Part shown: positions 44,857 through 55,225 of the stretch, piece by piece
Layout: every line of letters starts with the position of its first letter
Position numbering within the stretch: position 1 is the first letter of the stretch
DNA from: CAZIUL01 sp964542475
Lineage (GTDB): Bacteria; Planctomycetota; B15-G4; CAYZWU01
Assembly: GCA_964542475.1 (NCBI GenBank)
Contig: CAZIUL010000001.1
Location: forward strand, 124,001 to 188,000
DNA: 64,000 nucleotides
Direction of reading: 5' to 3'
The notes under the pieces: generated by a model
Told to the model about the DNA's origin: nothing
Databases searched by the model: none
The model's input: the letters and a program-made list of their open reading frames with translations, nothing else
Program-made: the position numbers and the translations under genes

Positions 44857-47800
44857 ATGGCACTCAAGGACATCGTGATCAGGGGGGCAAGGGAGCACAA
44901 CCTGAAAGGGATCAGCCTTCAGGTACCCCGGGAATCCCTCGTTACAATTACCGGTGTTTCAGGCTCCGGGAAGAGCTCCCTCGCTTTCGACACGATCTTC
45001 CGCGAAGGTCAGCGCAGGTTCGTGGAGTCGCTTTCAGCCTACGCGCGCCAGTTCATGGGCCGCATGGACAAGCCCCGCGTGGACCACATCGAGGGGCTCT
45101 CGCCAACCGTTTCCATTGACCAGCACTCGATAAACCGCAACCCCCGCTCCACGGTCGGAACAATCACCGAGATATACGACTGCTTCCGCCTCCAGTACGC
45201 GCGCATCGGCGTTCCGCACTGCCCGGTATGCACAAAAGAGGTGCATGCCCACGGCCCCGACCGGATCGTGGACAGGATCATGGAACATCCGGATGGTACT
45301 CGCTTGAAAATCCTGGCGCCTGTGGTGCGCGGCAGAAAGGGCGAGTACAGGAAGGAGCTCGAATCATACAGGCTGAAAGGGTTCGTAAGGGCGAGGATAG
45401 ACGGCAAGGAACGTCGCCTTGACGAGAAGATCGAGCTCAGCCGCTACAAGAAGCACTTCATCGAGATCGTGCTCGACAGGATAGTTCTGTCCGAAAAACA
45501 TCGCTCCCGCGTTGCCGATGCCGTTGAAACCGGGCTCAGCATGACGGACGGGCTGGTCGGCATCGAATCCGATGACGTGTTCAAAACATTCTCGGCAAAG
45601 CTATCCTGTCCGGACTGCGACGTGGACATCCCGGAGATGGAGCCCCGCATGTTCAGCTTCAACTCCCCCCAGGGAGCGTGCCCCCGCTGCAGCGGTCTCG
45701 GACAAGTCAAGCGCCTGGATCCGGATCTGCTCATCTCAGACCCCGGCCTGTCGATCAACCAGGGCGCCATCCGCACGATGACCAAAACAGGGTACCTCGC
45801 CTACTCCAGGCTCGGGCCGGAGTCTCTTGCCAAGGTCGCCTCGCATTTCGGTTTCAGCCTGGACCAGCCCTGGTCCACGCTCACGGAAAAGCAGAAGAAC
45901 GTGCTCCTTTACGGATCGGGCAAAGAAAAGCTGCGCCTGTCCTTCGAATGGGAATCCAAGAGCTCAAATGTGAAGGTAAAGGGCGTTGACAACAAACCTA
46001 TCCGCGGGATCATCACCACGCTCGAGGATGCGTACCGTTTTTCGAGGCCCCGGCACCTGGAGAAGTTTTACAGGACAGGCGCGTGCCCCGAGTGCAACGG
46101 GCAGAGGCTCGTGCCCGAGGCTCTTTCAGTGACCTTCAGGGGGAAAAAGATCACCGAGCTCGCGGCAATGACGGTCGAGGAGTCGGGCTCTTTCTTTTCA
46201 GAGCTCAATCTCGAAGGCAGGGAGGCCCTGATCGCCGCAGACCTCGTGGCGGAGGTATGCAAAAGGCTTGCCTTTCTCGACGGAGTCGGCCTCGGCTACC
46301 TCAGGCTGGACCGCCCGGCATCGAGCCTTTCAGGCGGCGAGGCCCAGCGTGTCCGGCTCGCGGCACAGGTCGGATCAGGGCTCCAGGGCGTTGTCTACAT
46401 CCTGGACGAGCCTTCTGTCGGGCTTCACAACAGGGACAACAAGCGCCTGATCAGCACGCTCGAGGAGCTGCGCGACAAGGGGAACACCGTTTTCGTTGTT
46501 GAGCACGACAGGGACATGATGCTCTCCTCCGACCACCTTGTGGACATCGGGCCGGGTGCCGGCCGCTTCGGCGGGGAGATCGTTGCGCAGGGTCCCATGC
46601 CCGCCCTGATAGCGGAGAGCGACACGGCAACCATTGCCTATCTAAGCGGTACAAGCGAGATCCCCGTCCCGAAAAAGCGGAGGCAGCTCTGTCGCGGCTT
46701 ACTAACGCTGAAAGGCGCCCGATGCTACAACCTGAAGGGAATAAATGTTTCGTTTCCTTTCGGCGCGATGATCGCTGTCACCGGCGTGTCCGGCTCCGGC
46801 AAGTCCACTCTCGTGGAAGAAACGCTCGTGCGCGCGCTAAGGCGCGAGCTCGGAATCAGGCGGGACGAGTCAATCGGTGAGCACGATTCAATAGAGGGGT
46901 ACGAGCGGATCGAGCGCGTGATAGATATCGACCAGTCTCCGATCGGGCGCACCCCGCGTTCCAACCCGGCCACATACACCAAGGTATTCGACCTGATCAG
47001 GGATGTGTTCGCATCCTGCCCGGAGGCCAGGACTCGCGGCTACGAAAAGGGAAGGTTCTCGTTCAACAAGAAGGGGGGAAGATGCGAGCATTGCAAAGGC
47101 GCGGGCACGATCGAGGTGGAGATGCAGTTCCTTTCCAACGTTCTGATCCCATGCGAAGAGTGCTCGAGCCGCCGCTACAACCCGGAAACCCTGGAGATCC
47201 TATACAGGGGTAAAAACATCAACGACATCCTGGAGATGACGGTTGACGAGGCGCTCGCTTTCTTAGAACCGTACCCCAAGATCACCCGAATCCTGGAAAC
47301 GCTCGTTGATGTTGGGCTCGGGTACATGACTCTCGGGCAGCGCTCGACCACGCTCTCCGGTGGGGAAGCGCAGCGTGTGAAGCTTGCGTCCGAGCTCTGC
47401 AGGCCTGCAAGCGGAAACACCTTCTACGTGCTGGACGAACCCACGACAGGGCTGCACTTCGAAGACATAAAGAAGCTTCTTGCCGCGCTCGATCGCCTGG
47501 TCGACGCGGGCAACACGGTGGTGATCATCGAGCACAACCTCGATGTGATAAAGAACGCCGACCATGTCATCGATCTCGGGCCCGAGGGCGGCGAGGACGG
47601 GGGCAGGCTCGTTGCTTCAGGCACTCCCGAAGAAGTGGCCGCGGCTGATAGCAGCATGACAGGCGAAGCGCTTGCTCCGGTACTCGGGGTAAAGAGGCGA
47701 AGCGGCCGAGGCAACGGCCGCAAGGCCGGATCACCTGAATCCGCTGGAAGCGGGATCGCTTCAGGGGCTGATCCCGCGGGCGGAAACGGCTGTCGCGATC

Positions 47801-50721
47801 TTGTGGTGACGGGAGCACGAAAGAACAACCTGAAGAACCTGGACGTGACGATCCCGCACAACTCGCTCACCGTGATCACGGGCCTGTCCGGATCGGGAAA
47901 ATCATCGCTCGCTTTTGACACGATCTTTGCCGAGGGCCAGCGCAGGTTCGTTGAGTCGCTCTCCACCTACGCCCGGAGGTTTCTTTCCAGGATGGACAAG
48001 GTGCCGGTGGAGAGGATAGACGGGCTTTCGCCGGCAATCGCCATCGACCAGCGATCAGCCGGCGGCGGGCCGCGTTCCACTGTCGCAACATCCACCGAGA
48101 TCCACGACTACCTCCGCCTTCTGTTCGCACGTGTGGGCACACCGCACTGCCCGTCCTGCGGCAGCAGGATACGGGCGTGGTCGCCTGCCGCGGCTGCTGA
48201 CGATCTTATCCGAAAAGGCGGAACCGGGCGCGCAATGATCGCGGCCCCGCTTTTCAGGAAGGGGTTCAAGAAGGAGCTCAGCCTGAGGCGCGCTACCGGA
48301 TTCAGGGAGCTTGCTCCCGAGCTCCTGAAGCAGGGGTTCTTGAGGGTGCTCATAAACGGGAAGGAGCACAGGCTGGACGGGTCCGGGAAGATGCCCGCGC
48401 TGTCGAACGCCGAGACGATCGACCTGGTTGTGGACCGGGTTTCCCTGGGATCCGCTAAAAAGGGCCGCGTGGCGGAATCGCTGGAGGTCGCGTTCAGGCA
48501 GGGGCACGGCTCAGCCGCGGTGATCCCTGTGGGGCAGGGCGAACCCCGCCTTTATTTGGAGCATGCGGGCTGCCTGAACTGCGATTTTCATCTTGGCGAG
48601 CTTACACCCCGCATGTTTTCGTTCAACAGCCACGCGGGAGCGTGTCCACGCTGCGAGGGCATGGGAGAGCTGAAAAAATGCGATCCAGAAAGGCTGATTT
48701 TCGATCCGGGGAAACCGCTCCAGTCAGGTGCTGTAAAAGGCAAGGTGGGCAACTGGATCTCAAAGCCCGGCGGGCACGTGGACACAGCGCTTGAAGCCAT
48801 CGGGAAACTGTTCGATTTCGACAGGCAAACCCCTTGGAAGAACCTCTCGGACCGGGCAAAAGCGGCGGTGCTGCGCGGCGAGGGGATCGATGGCGGCTCA
48901 CTGACCGTGACAAGGAAGAGGCGCAGCAGAACATCCAGCCGCGACTATACCTATGACCTGAAGTGGCACGGGGTGCTTTCCTGGCTCGAGCAGATGTACG
49001 GGAGAGCGCGCAGGGGTTGGAGAAAGTTCGTGCTGGCAAGGCTCATGCACGAAGGGGTTTGCCCCGAATGTAACGGAGGAAGGCTGAAGCCCGAATACCT
49101 TGCTGTCACAACCGGCGGCAGGAGCATTAAAGAGATATGCAGTCTTTCCATCGACCGGGTGTCCGAGTTTTTCGAGGGGCTGCGTTTCGAGGGTACGGAC
49201 CGGGAGGTTGCAAAGGAGATCCTGAAGGAGATCATGAACCGCCTCAGCTTTCTATCCGAGGTGGGGCTCGGGTATCTCACCCTGGATCGTTCTTCAAGAA
49301 CCCTGTCAGGCGGTGAGGCTCAGAGGATAAGGCTGGCTTCACAGTTGGGCAACCGCCTGGTCGGCGTGCTCTACATCCTGGACGAGCCTTCGATCGGGCT
49401 TCATCCCAGGGATGTGGACAGGCTGCTCAACACGCTCACGGAGCTGCGTGATCTCGGTAACACGGTGATAGTTGTGGAGCACGACAAGGACAGCATCAAT
49501 CGCGCCGACCACCTTATCGATCTCGGTCCCGGCGCGGGTCGCGGCGGGGGCGAGCTGCTGTTCTCAGGGCATCCTTCCAGGATCGACAGCTGCAGGCGCT
49601 CGCTCACCGGCAGATATATTTCAGGAGAGGTTACAGCTGTTTGCCACGATGGAAAAGAGGCGCGAAAGGGCCGGGACCGCCGTTTTCTGGGGCTCAGAAG
49701 CGCTTCCCGCCACAATCTGAAAAACCTTGATGTTGATTTCCCGCTGCAGTCGTTCACAGCAGTGACCGGTGTTTCCGGTTCCGGCAAATCGACGCTTGTC
49801 ATGGAGCTAATAAAGGAAGGGCTTGCCAAGGTGCTGAAGAGCAGGAAAGAGAAAAACCCGGCGCAGCACACGATCCCCGGGCTCGGAACGGTTGTCGGCG
49901 CGCGCCACATCGACAAGCTCGTTGTGATAGACCAGTCCCCGATCGGGCGCACCCCGGCATCTATACCAGCCACCTACACCAAGGTTTTCGCACCGATACG
50001 CGATCTGTTCGCCTCCACGCCGGATGCGAGGATGCGCGGCTTTGCTCCAGGACACTTCTCTTTCAACACGGGGGCCGGCAGGTGCCCCGCATGCGAAGGC
50101 CGCGGCGAGGAGGTGATCGAGATGCACTTCCTGTCGGACGTGGTAGTCAGGTGCGATCTGTGCCGCGGCTCGCGGTACAACAGGGAAACCCTGGCTGTAA
50201 CCTACAAGGGAGCGAACATAAGCGATGTGCTCGACATGGAGGTTTCCGCGGCTGCAGCGCACTTCGAAAACCACAACCGCATAAGAAAGGTGCTTGATGT
50301 CATGGTTGATGTAGGGCTCGGTTACCTCAAGCTGGGCCAGTCGGCAAAAAAACTTTCAGGGGGAGAGGCGCAGAGGGTCAAGCTTGCAGCGGAGCTTTGC
50401 CGTCCTGACACCGGCAACACCGTGTACCTGCTAGACGAGCCCACCACAGGGCTTCATTTCGACGATGTCAGGCGACTGGTGAATGTGCTGCGGATGCTTG
50501 TGGATAGGGATAACACGGTGATCGTGATAGAACACAACCTTGATGTGATAGCAAGCGCTGATCACATCGTGGATCTCGGTCCGGAAGGCGGGGATGCCGG
50601 CGGCGAGCTCGTTTATGCGGGACCGCCGGGGAAGGCGCCCCGGGAGCTGCGATCCCACACCGGCCGGTGTCTGAAGAAGCACATGAACAGCATGCCTGCC
50701 AAGGGAGTGCGAGCCGGATGA
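44857..50721 (+). CDS. uvrA: Double-length (fused-dimer) UvrA excinuclease subunit
   Basis: 1954 aa, twice the usual ~940. Two complete UvrA units in tandem: residues 1 to about 945 and about 978 to 1954, joined by a Gly/Ser/Lys-rich linker. Each unit has two ABC cassettes, giving four Walker A lysines (K39, K649, K1015, K1644), four LSGGEAQR signatures and four LDEPS/LDEPT Walker B sites, none visibly degenerate. Each has zinc motifs (CPVC/CPDC, CPECNGQ, CEHCKG-CEEC; CPSC, CPRCEG, CPECNGG, CPACEG-CDLC). UvrA normally dimerises to scan DNA for bulky lesions, so this chain would be a covalent dimer. Chlamydial UvrA is also double-length. The stop overlaps the XPB helicase start. Confidence 0.95.
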   Translation: MALKDIVIRGAREHNLKGISLQVPRESLVTITGVSGSGKSSLAFDTIFREGQRRFVESLSAYARQFMGRMDKPRVDHIEGLSPTVSIDQHSINRNPRSTVGTITEIYDCFRLQYARIGVPHCPVCTKEVHAHGPDRIVDRIMEHPDGTRLKILAPVVRGRKGEYRKELESYRLKGFVRARIDGKERRLDEKIELSRYKKHFIEIVLDRIVLSEKHRSRVADAVETGLSMTDGLVGIESDDVFKTFSAKLSCPDCDVDIPEMEPRMFSFNSPQGACPRCSGLGQVKRLDPDLLISDPGLSINQGAIRTMTKTGYLAYSRLGPESLAKVASHFGFSLDQPWSTLTEKQKNVLLYGSGKEKLRLSFEWESKSSNVKVKGVDNKPIRGIITTLEDAYRFSRPRHLEKFYRTGACPECNGQRLVPEALSVTFRGKKITELAAMTVEESGSFFSELNLEGREALIAADLVAEVCKRLAFLDGVGLGYLRLDRPASSLSGGEAQRVRLAAQVGSGLQGVVYILDEPSVGLHNRDNKRLISTLEELRDKGNTVFVVEHDRDMMLSSDHLVDIGPGAGRFGGEIVAQGPMPALIAESDTATIAYLSGTSEIPVPKKRRQLCRGLLTLKGARCYNLKGINVSFPFGAMIAVTGVSGSGKSTLVEETLVRALRRELGIRRDESIGEHDSIEGYERIERVIDIDQSPIGRTPRSNPATYTKVFDLIRDVFASCPEARTRGYEKGRFSFNKKGGRCEHCKGAGTIEVEMQFLSNVLIPCEECSSRRYNPETLEILYRGKNINDILEMTVDEALAFLEPYPKITRILETLVDVGLGYMTLGQRSTTLSGGEAQRVKLASELCRPASGNTFYVLDEPTTGLHFEDIKKLLAALDRLVDAGNTVVIIEHNLDVIKNADHVIDLGPEGGEDGGRLVASGTPEEVAAADSSMTGEALAPVLGVKRRSGRGNGRKAGSPESAGSGIASGADPAGGNGCRDLVVTGARKNNLKNLDVTIPHNSLTVITGLSGSGKSSLAFDTIFAEGQRRFVESLSTYARRFLSRMDKVPVERIDGLSPAIAIDQRSAGGGPRSTVATSTEIHDYLRLLFARVGTPHCPSCGSRIRAWSPAAAADDLIRKGGTGRAMIAAPLFRKGFKKELSLRRATGFRELAPELLKQGFLRVLINGKEHRLDGSGKMPALSNAETIDLVVDRVSLGSAKKGRVAESLEVAFRQGHGSAAVIPVGQGEPRLYLEHAGCLNCDFHLGELTPRMFSFNSHAGACPRCEGMGELKKCDPERLIFDPGKPLQSGAVKGKVGNWISKPGGHVDTALEAIGKLFDFDRQTPWKNLSDRAKAAVLRGEGIDGGSLTVTRKRRSRTSSRDYTYDLKWHGVLSWLEQMYGRARRGWRKFVLARLMHEGVCPECNGGRLKPEYLAVTTGGRSIKEICSLSIDRVSEFFEGLRFEGTDREVAKEILKEIMNRLSFLSEVGLGYLTLDRSSRTLSGGEAQRIRLASQLGNRLVGVLYILDEPSIGLHPRDVDRLLNTLTELRDLGNTVIVVEHDKDSINRADHLIDLGPGAGRGGGELLFSGHPSRIDSCRRSLTGRYISGEVTAVCHDGKEARKGRDRRFLGLRSASRHNLKNLDVDFPLQSFTAVTGVSGSGKSTLVMELIKEGLAKVLKSRKEKNPAQHTIPGLGTVVGARHIDKLVVIDQSPIGRTPASIPATYTKVFAPIRDLFASTPDARMRGFAPGHFSFNTGAGRCPACEGRGEEVIEMHFLSDVVVRCDLCRGSRYNRETLAVTYKGANISDVLDMEVSAAAAHFENHNRIRKVLDVMVDVGLGYLKLGQSAKKLSGGEAQRVKLAAELCRPDTGNTVYLLDEPTTGLHFDDVRRLVNVLRMLVDRDNTVIVIEHNLDVIASADHIVDLGPEGGDAGGELVYAGPPGKAPRELRSHTGRCLKKHMNSMPAKGVRAG

Positions 50722-52415
50722 ACAACGAATCGAACGGGTCGAACAGCAGCGTAGCGAAGCCTCTCATCGTGCAGGGCGACAGGACCATCCTGCTCGAGGT
50801 TGCCAGCCCGCGTTTTGCGGAGGCAAGGGACACGCTTTCGCTTTTCGCTGAGCTGGAGAAGAGCCCGGAGCACATTCACACATACAGGATCACACCGATT
50901 TCCATCTGGAACGCTGCTGCCGCCGGGTACGGGGAAGAGGAGATCATATCGTTTCTGAACCGGATGAGCAGGTACAGGGTGCCCCCGAACATAGAGCACG
51001 ACATCCGGGACAACATCAGGAAGTTCGGTCTTCTTAGCCTCGTGGGGCGGGACAACAGGCTGGTTCTCGTGTCAGACGATGAAAAGCTGCTAAACGAGCT
51101 CTGGGCCAACAGCTTCATGAAAAAGTATATCGACGGACGGGACGGCTCCGGCGGGCTTGTTGTGAAGAAAAATCAGCGCGGGGATATCAAGCAGGCCCTC
51201 ATCAAGATCGGCCTGCCTGTCGAGGATGTGGCCGGGTACGTGGATGGCGCGCCGTACGAGATCTCAACGCTGTCCGAGACCAGCGCCGGAGAGCCTTTCC
51301 ATGTCAGGCAATACCAGCAGGCCGCGGCGGATGTTTTTTATGCGGGCGGGACCGCAAGGGGCGGCAGCGGGGTGATAGTTCTGCCTTGCGGGGCCGGCAA
51401 GACAATAGTCGGCATCGAGGTCATGCACCGGCTGAAAACACACGCGCTGGTTCTGACAACGAACACCATAGCGGTAAAGCAGTGGCAGGCCGAGCTCAAG
51501 GACAAGACCGATATCGATCACGAGGACATCGGCGAATACACCGGGGATGTCAAGAGGATCCGCCCGATCACCATCACTACTTACCAGATCCTCACCTACA
51601 GGAAGCGTAAGACCGATCCGTTCGTGCATTTCGATCTCTTTTCCGCCAGCGACTGGGGGCTCGTGATCTATGACGAGGTCCATCTTTTGCCGGCGCCGGT
51701 GTTCAGGGTAACCGCAGACATCCAGGCTCGCAGGCGGCTTGGGCTCACGGCCACGCTGATCAGGGAGGATCACAAGGAGGACGAGGTCTTCAGCCTGATC
51801 GGTCCGAAGAAATACGATGTGCCGTGGAAGGTTCTCGAGAAGCAGGGCTGGATCGCCGCGGCTCACTGCATCGAAATAAGGGTTCCACTCGAAGAAGAAC
51901 TCAAATACACATATCTTTCGGCCGGGGCCAGGGGTAAGTTCCGAATCGCCTCGGAAAACCCGGCAAAGACCAAGGTGATCGATACGCTTCTGAAGAAGCA
52001 CAATGGCGACCAGGTTCTGATAATAGGACAGTACCTGGATCAGCTGAAGCTGCTCGCAAAGTACCTCGACGTTCCGCTTATAACCGGGAAGATGCCCAAC
52101 AAGGATAGGGCCATGCTTTACGATAAGTTCAGGAAGAAAGAGCTCCCCGTTTTGATGGTCTCCAAGGTTGGTAACTTCGCCATAGACCTGCCGGACGCGA
52201 ACGTGGCCATTCAGATCTCGGGTACTTTCGGATCCAGGCAGGAGGAGGCTCAGCGCCTCGGCAGGATCTTGAGGCCCAAGGCAGGCGGGCTCAAGGCGTT
52301 CTTCTACTCGCTGGTCACGAGGGATTCGCGAGAGGGGGAGTTCGCGAACAACAGGCAGCTTTTTTTGACAGAGCAGGGATACACATACGAGATAAGGGAT
52401 GTAACAGCCATATAG
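50718..52415 (+). CDS. XPB/ERCC3-type DNA helicase
   Basis: 565 aa from ATG 50718, overlapping the uvrA stop by four bases. Superfamily 2 helicase: Walker A LPCGAGKT (K228), DEVH box 319-322, the XPB-specific RED motif (R349-E350-D351 in LIREDHKED) and motif VI EEAQRLGRILRPK. An N-terminal ~200-residue region contains the damage-recognition-like part. In eukaryotes XPB is the TFIIH translocase that opens DNA for repair and transcription; mycobacteria and spirochaetes have bacterial homologues. Coupled here to UvrA and followed by its probable partner protein. Confidence 0.92.
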   Translation: MNNESNGSNSSVAKPLIVQGDRTILLEVASPRFAEARDTLSLFAELEKSPEHIHTYRITPISIWNAAAAGYGEEEIISFLNRMSRYRVPPNIEHDIRDNIRKFGLLSLVGRDNRLVLVSDDEKLLNELWANSFMKKYIDGRDGSGGLVVKKNQRGDIKQALIKIGLPVEDVAGYVDGAPYEISTLSETSAGEPFHVRQYQQAAADVFYAGGTARGGSGVIVLPCGAGKTIVGIEVMHRLKTHALVLTTNTIAVKQWQAELKDKTDIDHEDIGEYTGDVKRIRPITITTYQILTYRKRKTDPFVHFDLFSASDWGLVIYDEVHLLPAPVFRVTADIQARRRLGLTATLIREDHKEDEVFSLIGPKKYDVPWKVLEKQGWIAAAHCIEIRVPLEEELKYTYLSAGARGKFRIASENPAKTKVIDTLLKKHNGDQVLIIGQYLDQLKLLAKYLDVPLITGKMPNKDRAMLYDKFRKKELPVLMVSKVGNFAIDLPDANVAIQISGTFGSRQEEAQRLGRILRPKAGGLKAFFYSLVTRDSREGEFANNRQLFLTEQGYTYEIRDVTAI

Positions 52416-52458
52416 GAGCCCTGAAAGCGGGTTCCAAGGAAAGGAATCGAACGTAAAG

Positions 52459-54522
52459 ATGCTGCTCAGCAAAGCACTCAAAGAGAAGCCGGTTTCAGCC
52501 CTGAAGGAGTTTTATTCCTTCTGGGAAGGCGGGGGCGCAGCACCGAGCCAGGTCAAGAAACTGGTGATAACGCTGGTGGAGAGGATGAAGGATGAGGACC
52601 TCGTCCGCAAGAGGTTGAATCTGCTGTCCAAGAAGCTGCTCGAGGTCTTGAAGTTTTTTTTGAGATCCGAGTCGTTTTCGGGCAGCCTGGCGCAGATCCT
52701 GACCTCGAAGACATTCTCATACATGAGCCAGTACGAAATGGAGGCTGCGCTCAACGCCCTGCAGAAGAGGGGATTTCTCTTCCCTGAAGCGACAGCCTTG
52801 ACTGATGCCAGGGAGCGGCCCAAAACGCTTTTCATTCCCCAGGAGCTCGGGGAGATCCTCCAGAATTTTTTGTGGGACGAGGAAAAGGATATCTACGACA
52901 CGTTCTCGCTCAGGGGTTACATTTCCAAGTTTCCAATGAATTTCCTGGAGGGAGGAATCAATCCCGTTTTCAAGAAGCATTACGGCCCTGTCGAGAATCT
53001 TGACGAGCTGATGAGCCGGCTGGTCCGGGAGGACGAGGTTTTTCACCGGATCGGGAGAATCGGGGACGATGGCCTGAAAAAGGTGTTTGAGAAAGCCGTG
53101 TATGAGTTCGGAGGGGTTCTGTCAAAGGCGACATACGAGAAGATAAACGACGGTTACCCGGAATGGGACCGCCGGGCATGGAAGAAGGTGCTCGAGGAGA
53201 ACCTGCTTGGCACGGTGCGGCATCTTTCTCTGGGCGAGTACGGGTTAAACCACTTCGACGACACGCTGGTGGTTTTCCACGAAGTGGTTGACGTATGCAT
53301 GACCGCGGAATCGCACATGGATCCCTCACGGCTTACCGATGTTCTCAGTCTCGGTGTGGACCTGATTTCCGACATTTCCCATTTCATATCTTTTGTGAAC
53401 CATAACAAGATAAGGCTCACATTGAGCGGCAGGATATACAAGACCGCCGTCAAAAAAATCAGAGGAAACTTCATCCTGAACAAGAAGAAGCAGATAGAGG
53501 ATCTGGACATCTTCGAGTACATATACTCCTTCTGTCTCGGCAACAGGATGATTCAGAGAAAGGGTGACAGGAACCTTTCTCTCACTGTGAAGGGGAAGGC
53601 GTGGGATCATCAACCCCTGGAACGCAAGCTTTTCAGGCTGATTTCCAGCGCGGGCGAGGAGTGGGAGCAGGGAGAGGATCCGTTTCATCTGCCTTATCTC
53701 AAGAAACTCTTCATGAAGCATATGCAAGACATCGATGTCAACGCGTGGTACGATGTGATGTACCTGCCTTTCAAATGTCGCAACCAGTACCTGGCAAGCC
53801 TGGACAAGGAGAACATCCGGGACGCGTTCCAGAACCGGTACCAGTACACGCAGAGCACGGGAATGCGTGATATTGTTCAGCTGTCGCACAGCCTGTTTAT
53901 GTGGATAAGGAACCGTTTTTTTCTGATGGGGCTGGTTGATCTAGGCAGCAGCGAGGGTAAAACTACAGCAATAAGGATGAATATGCTCGGGGCCAAGGGG
54001 TTTGGGGTTTCCCCGCCTCCGAGCGCGGAAGGGACACAGAACCCGCTGATAATCAATCCCGACTTTGAAGTGATCCTGTTCCAGGAAGGTGACAGCTACG
54101 ACCTGATCACCCAGATAGACAAGTTCGCGAAAAGGATAAAATCCGACAACACATACCATTTCAAGATCACCAAGAGCTCGGTGGAAAAAGCTGTGGCCAA
54201 GGGGATGTCCTCTTCCCAGATTTTGACGGTGCTGAGCGAGAACAGCAGGGTGGGCATCCCGCAGAACGTCATCTATTCGATAAAGGAATGGGCCGGCAAG
54301 GTGAAGTTCGTGAGTCTGCAGCAGGCCACTCTTTTACGCGGAAGGAACAGGGAGGTTGTCGACAGGATTTTCCAGGCCGGGATAGTCAAGAGCACTATTG
54401 TTGAGAGGCTTTCTCCAACCGTGCTCGTGATCAACACCGATTCCGGCGTCAAGGATCTGAAAGAGGCCATGGAGAAACTCGGCATCTTCATGGAATGTGA
54501 AGGGCTGAAAGAAGGCGGGTAG
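52459..54522 (+). CDS. XPB-associated Helicase_C_3 domain protein
   Basis: 687 aa, 43 bp after the XPB gene. The C-terminal part (about 527-640) matches the XPB/Ssl2 N-terminal domain family (Helicase_C_3): NPLIINPDFEVILF, YHFKITKSSVEKAVAKGMSS and GIPQNVIYSIKEWAG. The first 500 residues are helical with winged-helix-like stretches (KVLEVLKFFL-type helices, ALNALQKRGFLF). There is no ATPase motif. In mycobacteria the gene next to XPB (Rv0862c) is, as I recall, of this type, so the XPB-partner pairing is conserved. Probably an accessory or DNA-loading subunit of the helicase. Confidence 0.78.
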   Translation: MLLSKALKEKPVSALKEFYSFWEGGGAAPSQVKKLVITLVERMKDEDLVRKRLNLLSKKLLEVLKFFLRSESFSGSLAQILTSKTFSYMSQYEMEAALNALQKRGFLFPEATALTDARERPKTLFIPQELGEILQNFLWDEEKDIYDTFSLRGYISKFPMNFLEGGINPVFKKHYGPVENLDELMSRLVREDEVFHRIGRIGDDGLKKVFEKAVYEFGGVLSKATYEKINDGYPEWDRRAWKKVLEENLLGTVRHLSLGEYGLNHFDDTLVVFHEVVDVCMTAESHMDPSRLTDVLSLGVDLISDISHFISFVNHNKIRLTLSGRIYKTAVKKIRGNFILNKKKQIEDLDIFEYIYSFCLGNRMIQRKGDRNLSLTVKGKAWDHQPLERKLFRLISSAGEEWEQGEDPFHLPYLKKLFMKHMQDIDVNAWYDVMYLPFKCRNQYLASLDKENIRDAFQNRYQYTQSTGMRDIVQLSHSLFMWIRNRFFLMGLVDLGSSEGKTTAIRMNMLGAKGFGVSPPPSAEGTQNPLIINPDFEVILFQEGDSYDLITQIDKFAKRIKSDNTYHFKITKSSVEKAVAKGMSSSQILTVLSENSRVGIPQNVIYSIKEWAGKVKFVSLQQATLLRGRNREVVDRIFQAGIVKSTIVERLSPTVLVINTDSGVKDLKEAMEKLGIFMECEGLKEGG

Positions 54523-54539
54523 GGACATGCAATACAAAG

Positions 54540-54561
54540 AGGGCGAAAAAGTTTTCGCCTT
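54540..54561. terminator. Hairpin between the XPB partner gene and the next gene
   Basis: GGCGAAAA (54542-54549) pairs with TTTTCGCC (54552-54559). The T-tract lies within the stem and the downstream sequence is not T-rich, so termination would be weak. Confidence 0.35.
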
Positions 54562-54621
54562 CAAATCCGCAATTCAATAGCTGGAAGGCGGAGCAGCTGG
54601 TCAATCTGCGAGGAGGATGAC

Positions 54622-55149
54622 ATGCCCGGCGGGAATGTTGAGTCACGGAACGCAGCGTACATCCGCGTTTCAAAGGCGGTGAGGCTCTTCCGGTACGCTG
54701 TGTATCTCAGCATTATCGTTATGCTTCTATGGCTTTTTGCGAGCTTCTCTTTCATCAGGATCGAGCCGGGCGATGATTCGGTGGTGGGTGTCTCGGGGTT
54801 TCAGCGCATCCTGGTTGAGAAGCTTTCGGAAAGCGCTGATCAGGTCGAGCACGGCGATATACTGGTTTTCGCCATTCTCAACAAGGATGACAGGCAGGTT
54901 TTCAGGGTAAGCCGTGTCAAAGGGTTGCCAGGCGATCTGGTGAAGGTGAAAGGGGGCCTGTACTGCGTGAACGGGGAGGAGACAAACATACAGGCCTCGG
55001 GCGAGGTAAGGCTCGAGGGAACCGTCCCGCCCGGCTTTTTTTTTCTGCTGAACGACAACCCGGTTTCGAATTTTCCGGACAGCCGTCGCCTCGGCTTTAT
55101 CGATTGTCGCTGGGTCGTTGGACGCTACCTTTCCGAGATGCCGTTTTGA
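54622..55149 (+). CDS. Signal peptidase I-like protein, catalytic residues doubtful
   Basis: 175 aa; ATG preceded by GAGGAGG. One membrane helix (about 24-43). S26 fold: HGDILVFAI, the FRVSRVKGLPGDLV strand, and LLNDNPVSNFPDSRRLGFID, which matches the GDNR-DSR box E. In standard enzymes a SMxPT segment supplies the Ser and a Lys sits just before the R-x-x-GLPGD strand. Here the first segment reads DDSVVGVS, and the Lys position is Ser (S97). It may be a divergent peptidase with a shifted base, or inactive. Only one membrane helix and a short length support a minimal form. Confidence 0.65.
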   Translation: MPGGNVESRNAAYIRVSKAVRLFRYAVYLSIIVMLLWLFASFSFIRIEPGDDSVVGVSGFQRILVEKLSESADQVEHGDILVFAILNKDDRQVFRVSRVKGLPGDLVKVKGGLYCVNGEETNIQASGEVRLEGTVPPGFFFLLNDNPVSNFPDSRRLGFIDCRWVVGRYLSEMPF

Positions 55150-55225
55150 CCTTGATTACTGATAACGGCATGTATAATCGCGGGGATAAATTTTGTGACC
55201 GGAGTTAATGATTGGAGCGACATCC

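Noticed and set aside
51264..52481. 405-residue minus-strand open frame opposite the XPB gene
   Set aside because: Antisense to the helicase motifs; no family match recognised.
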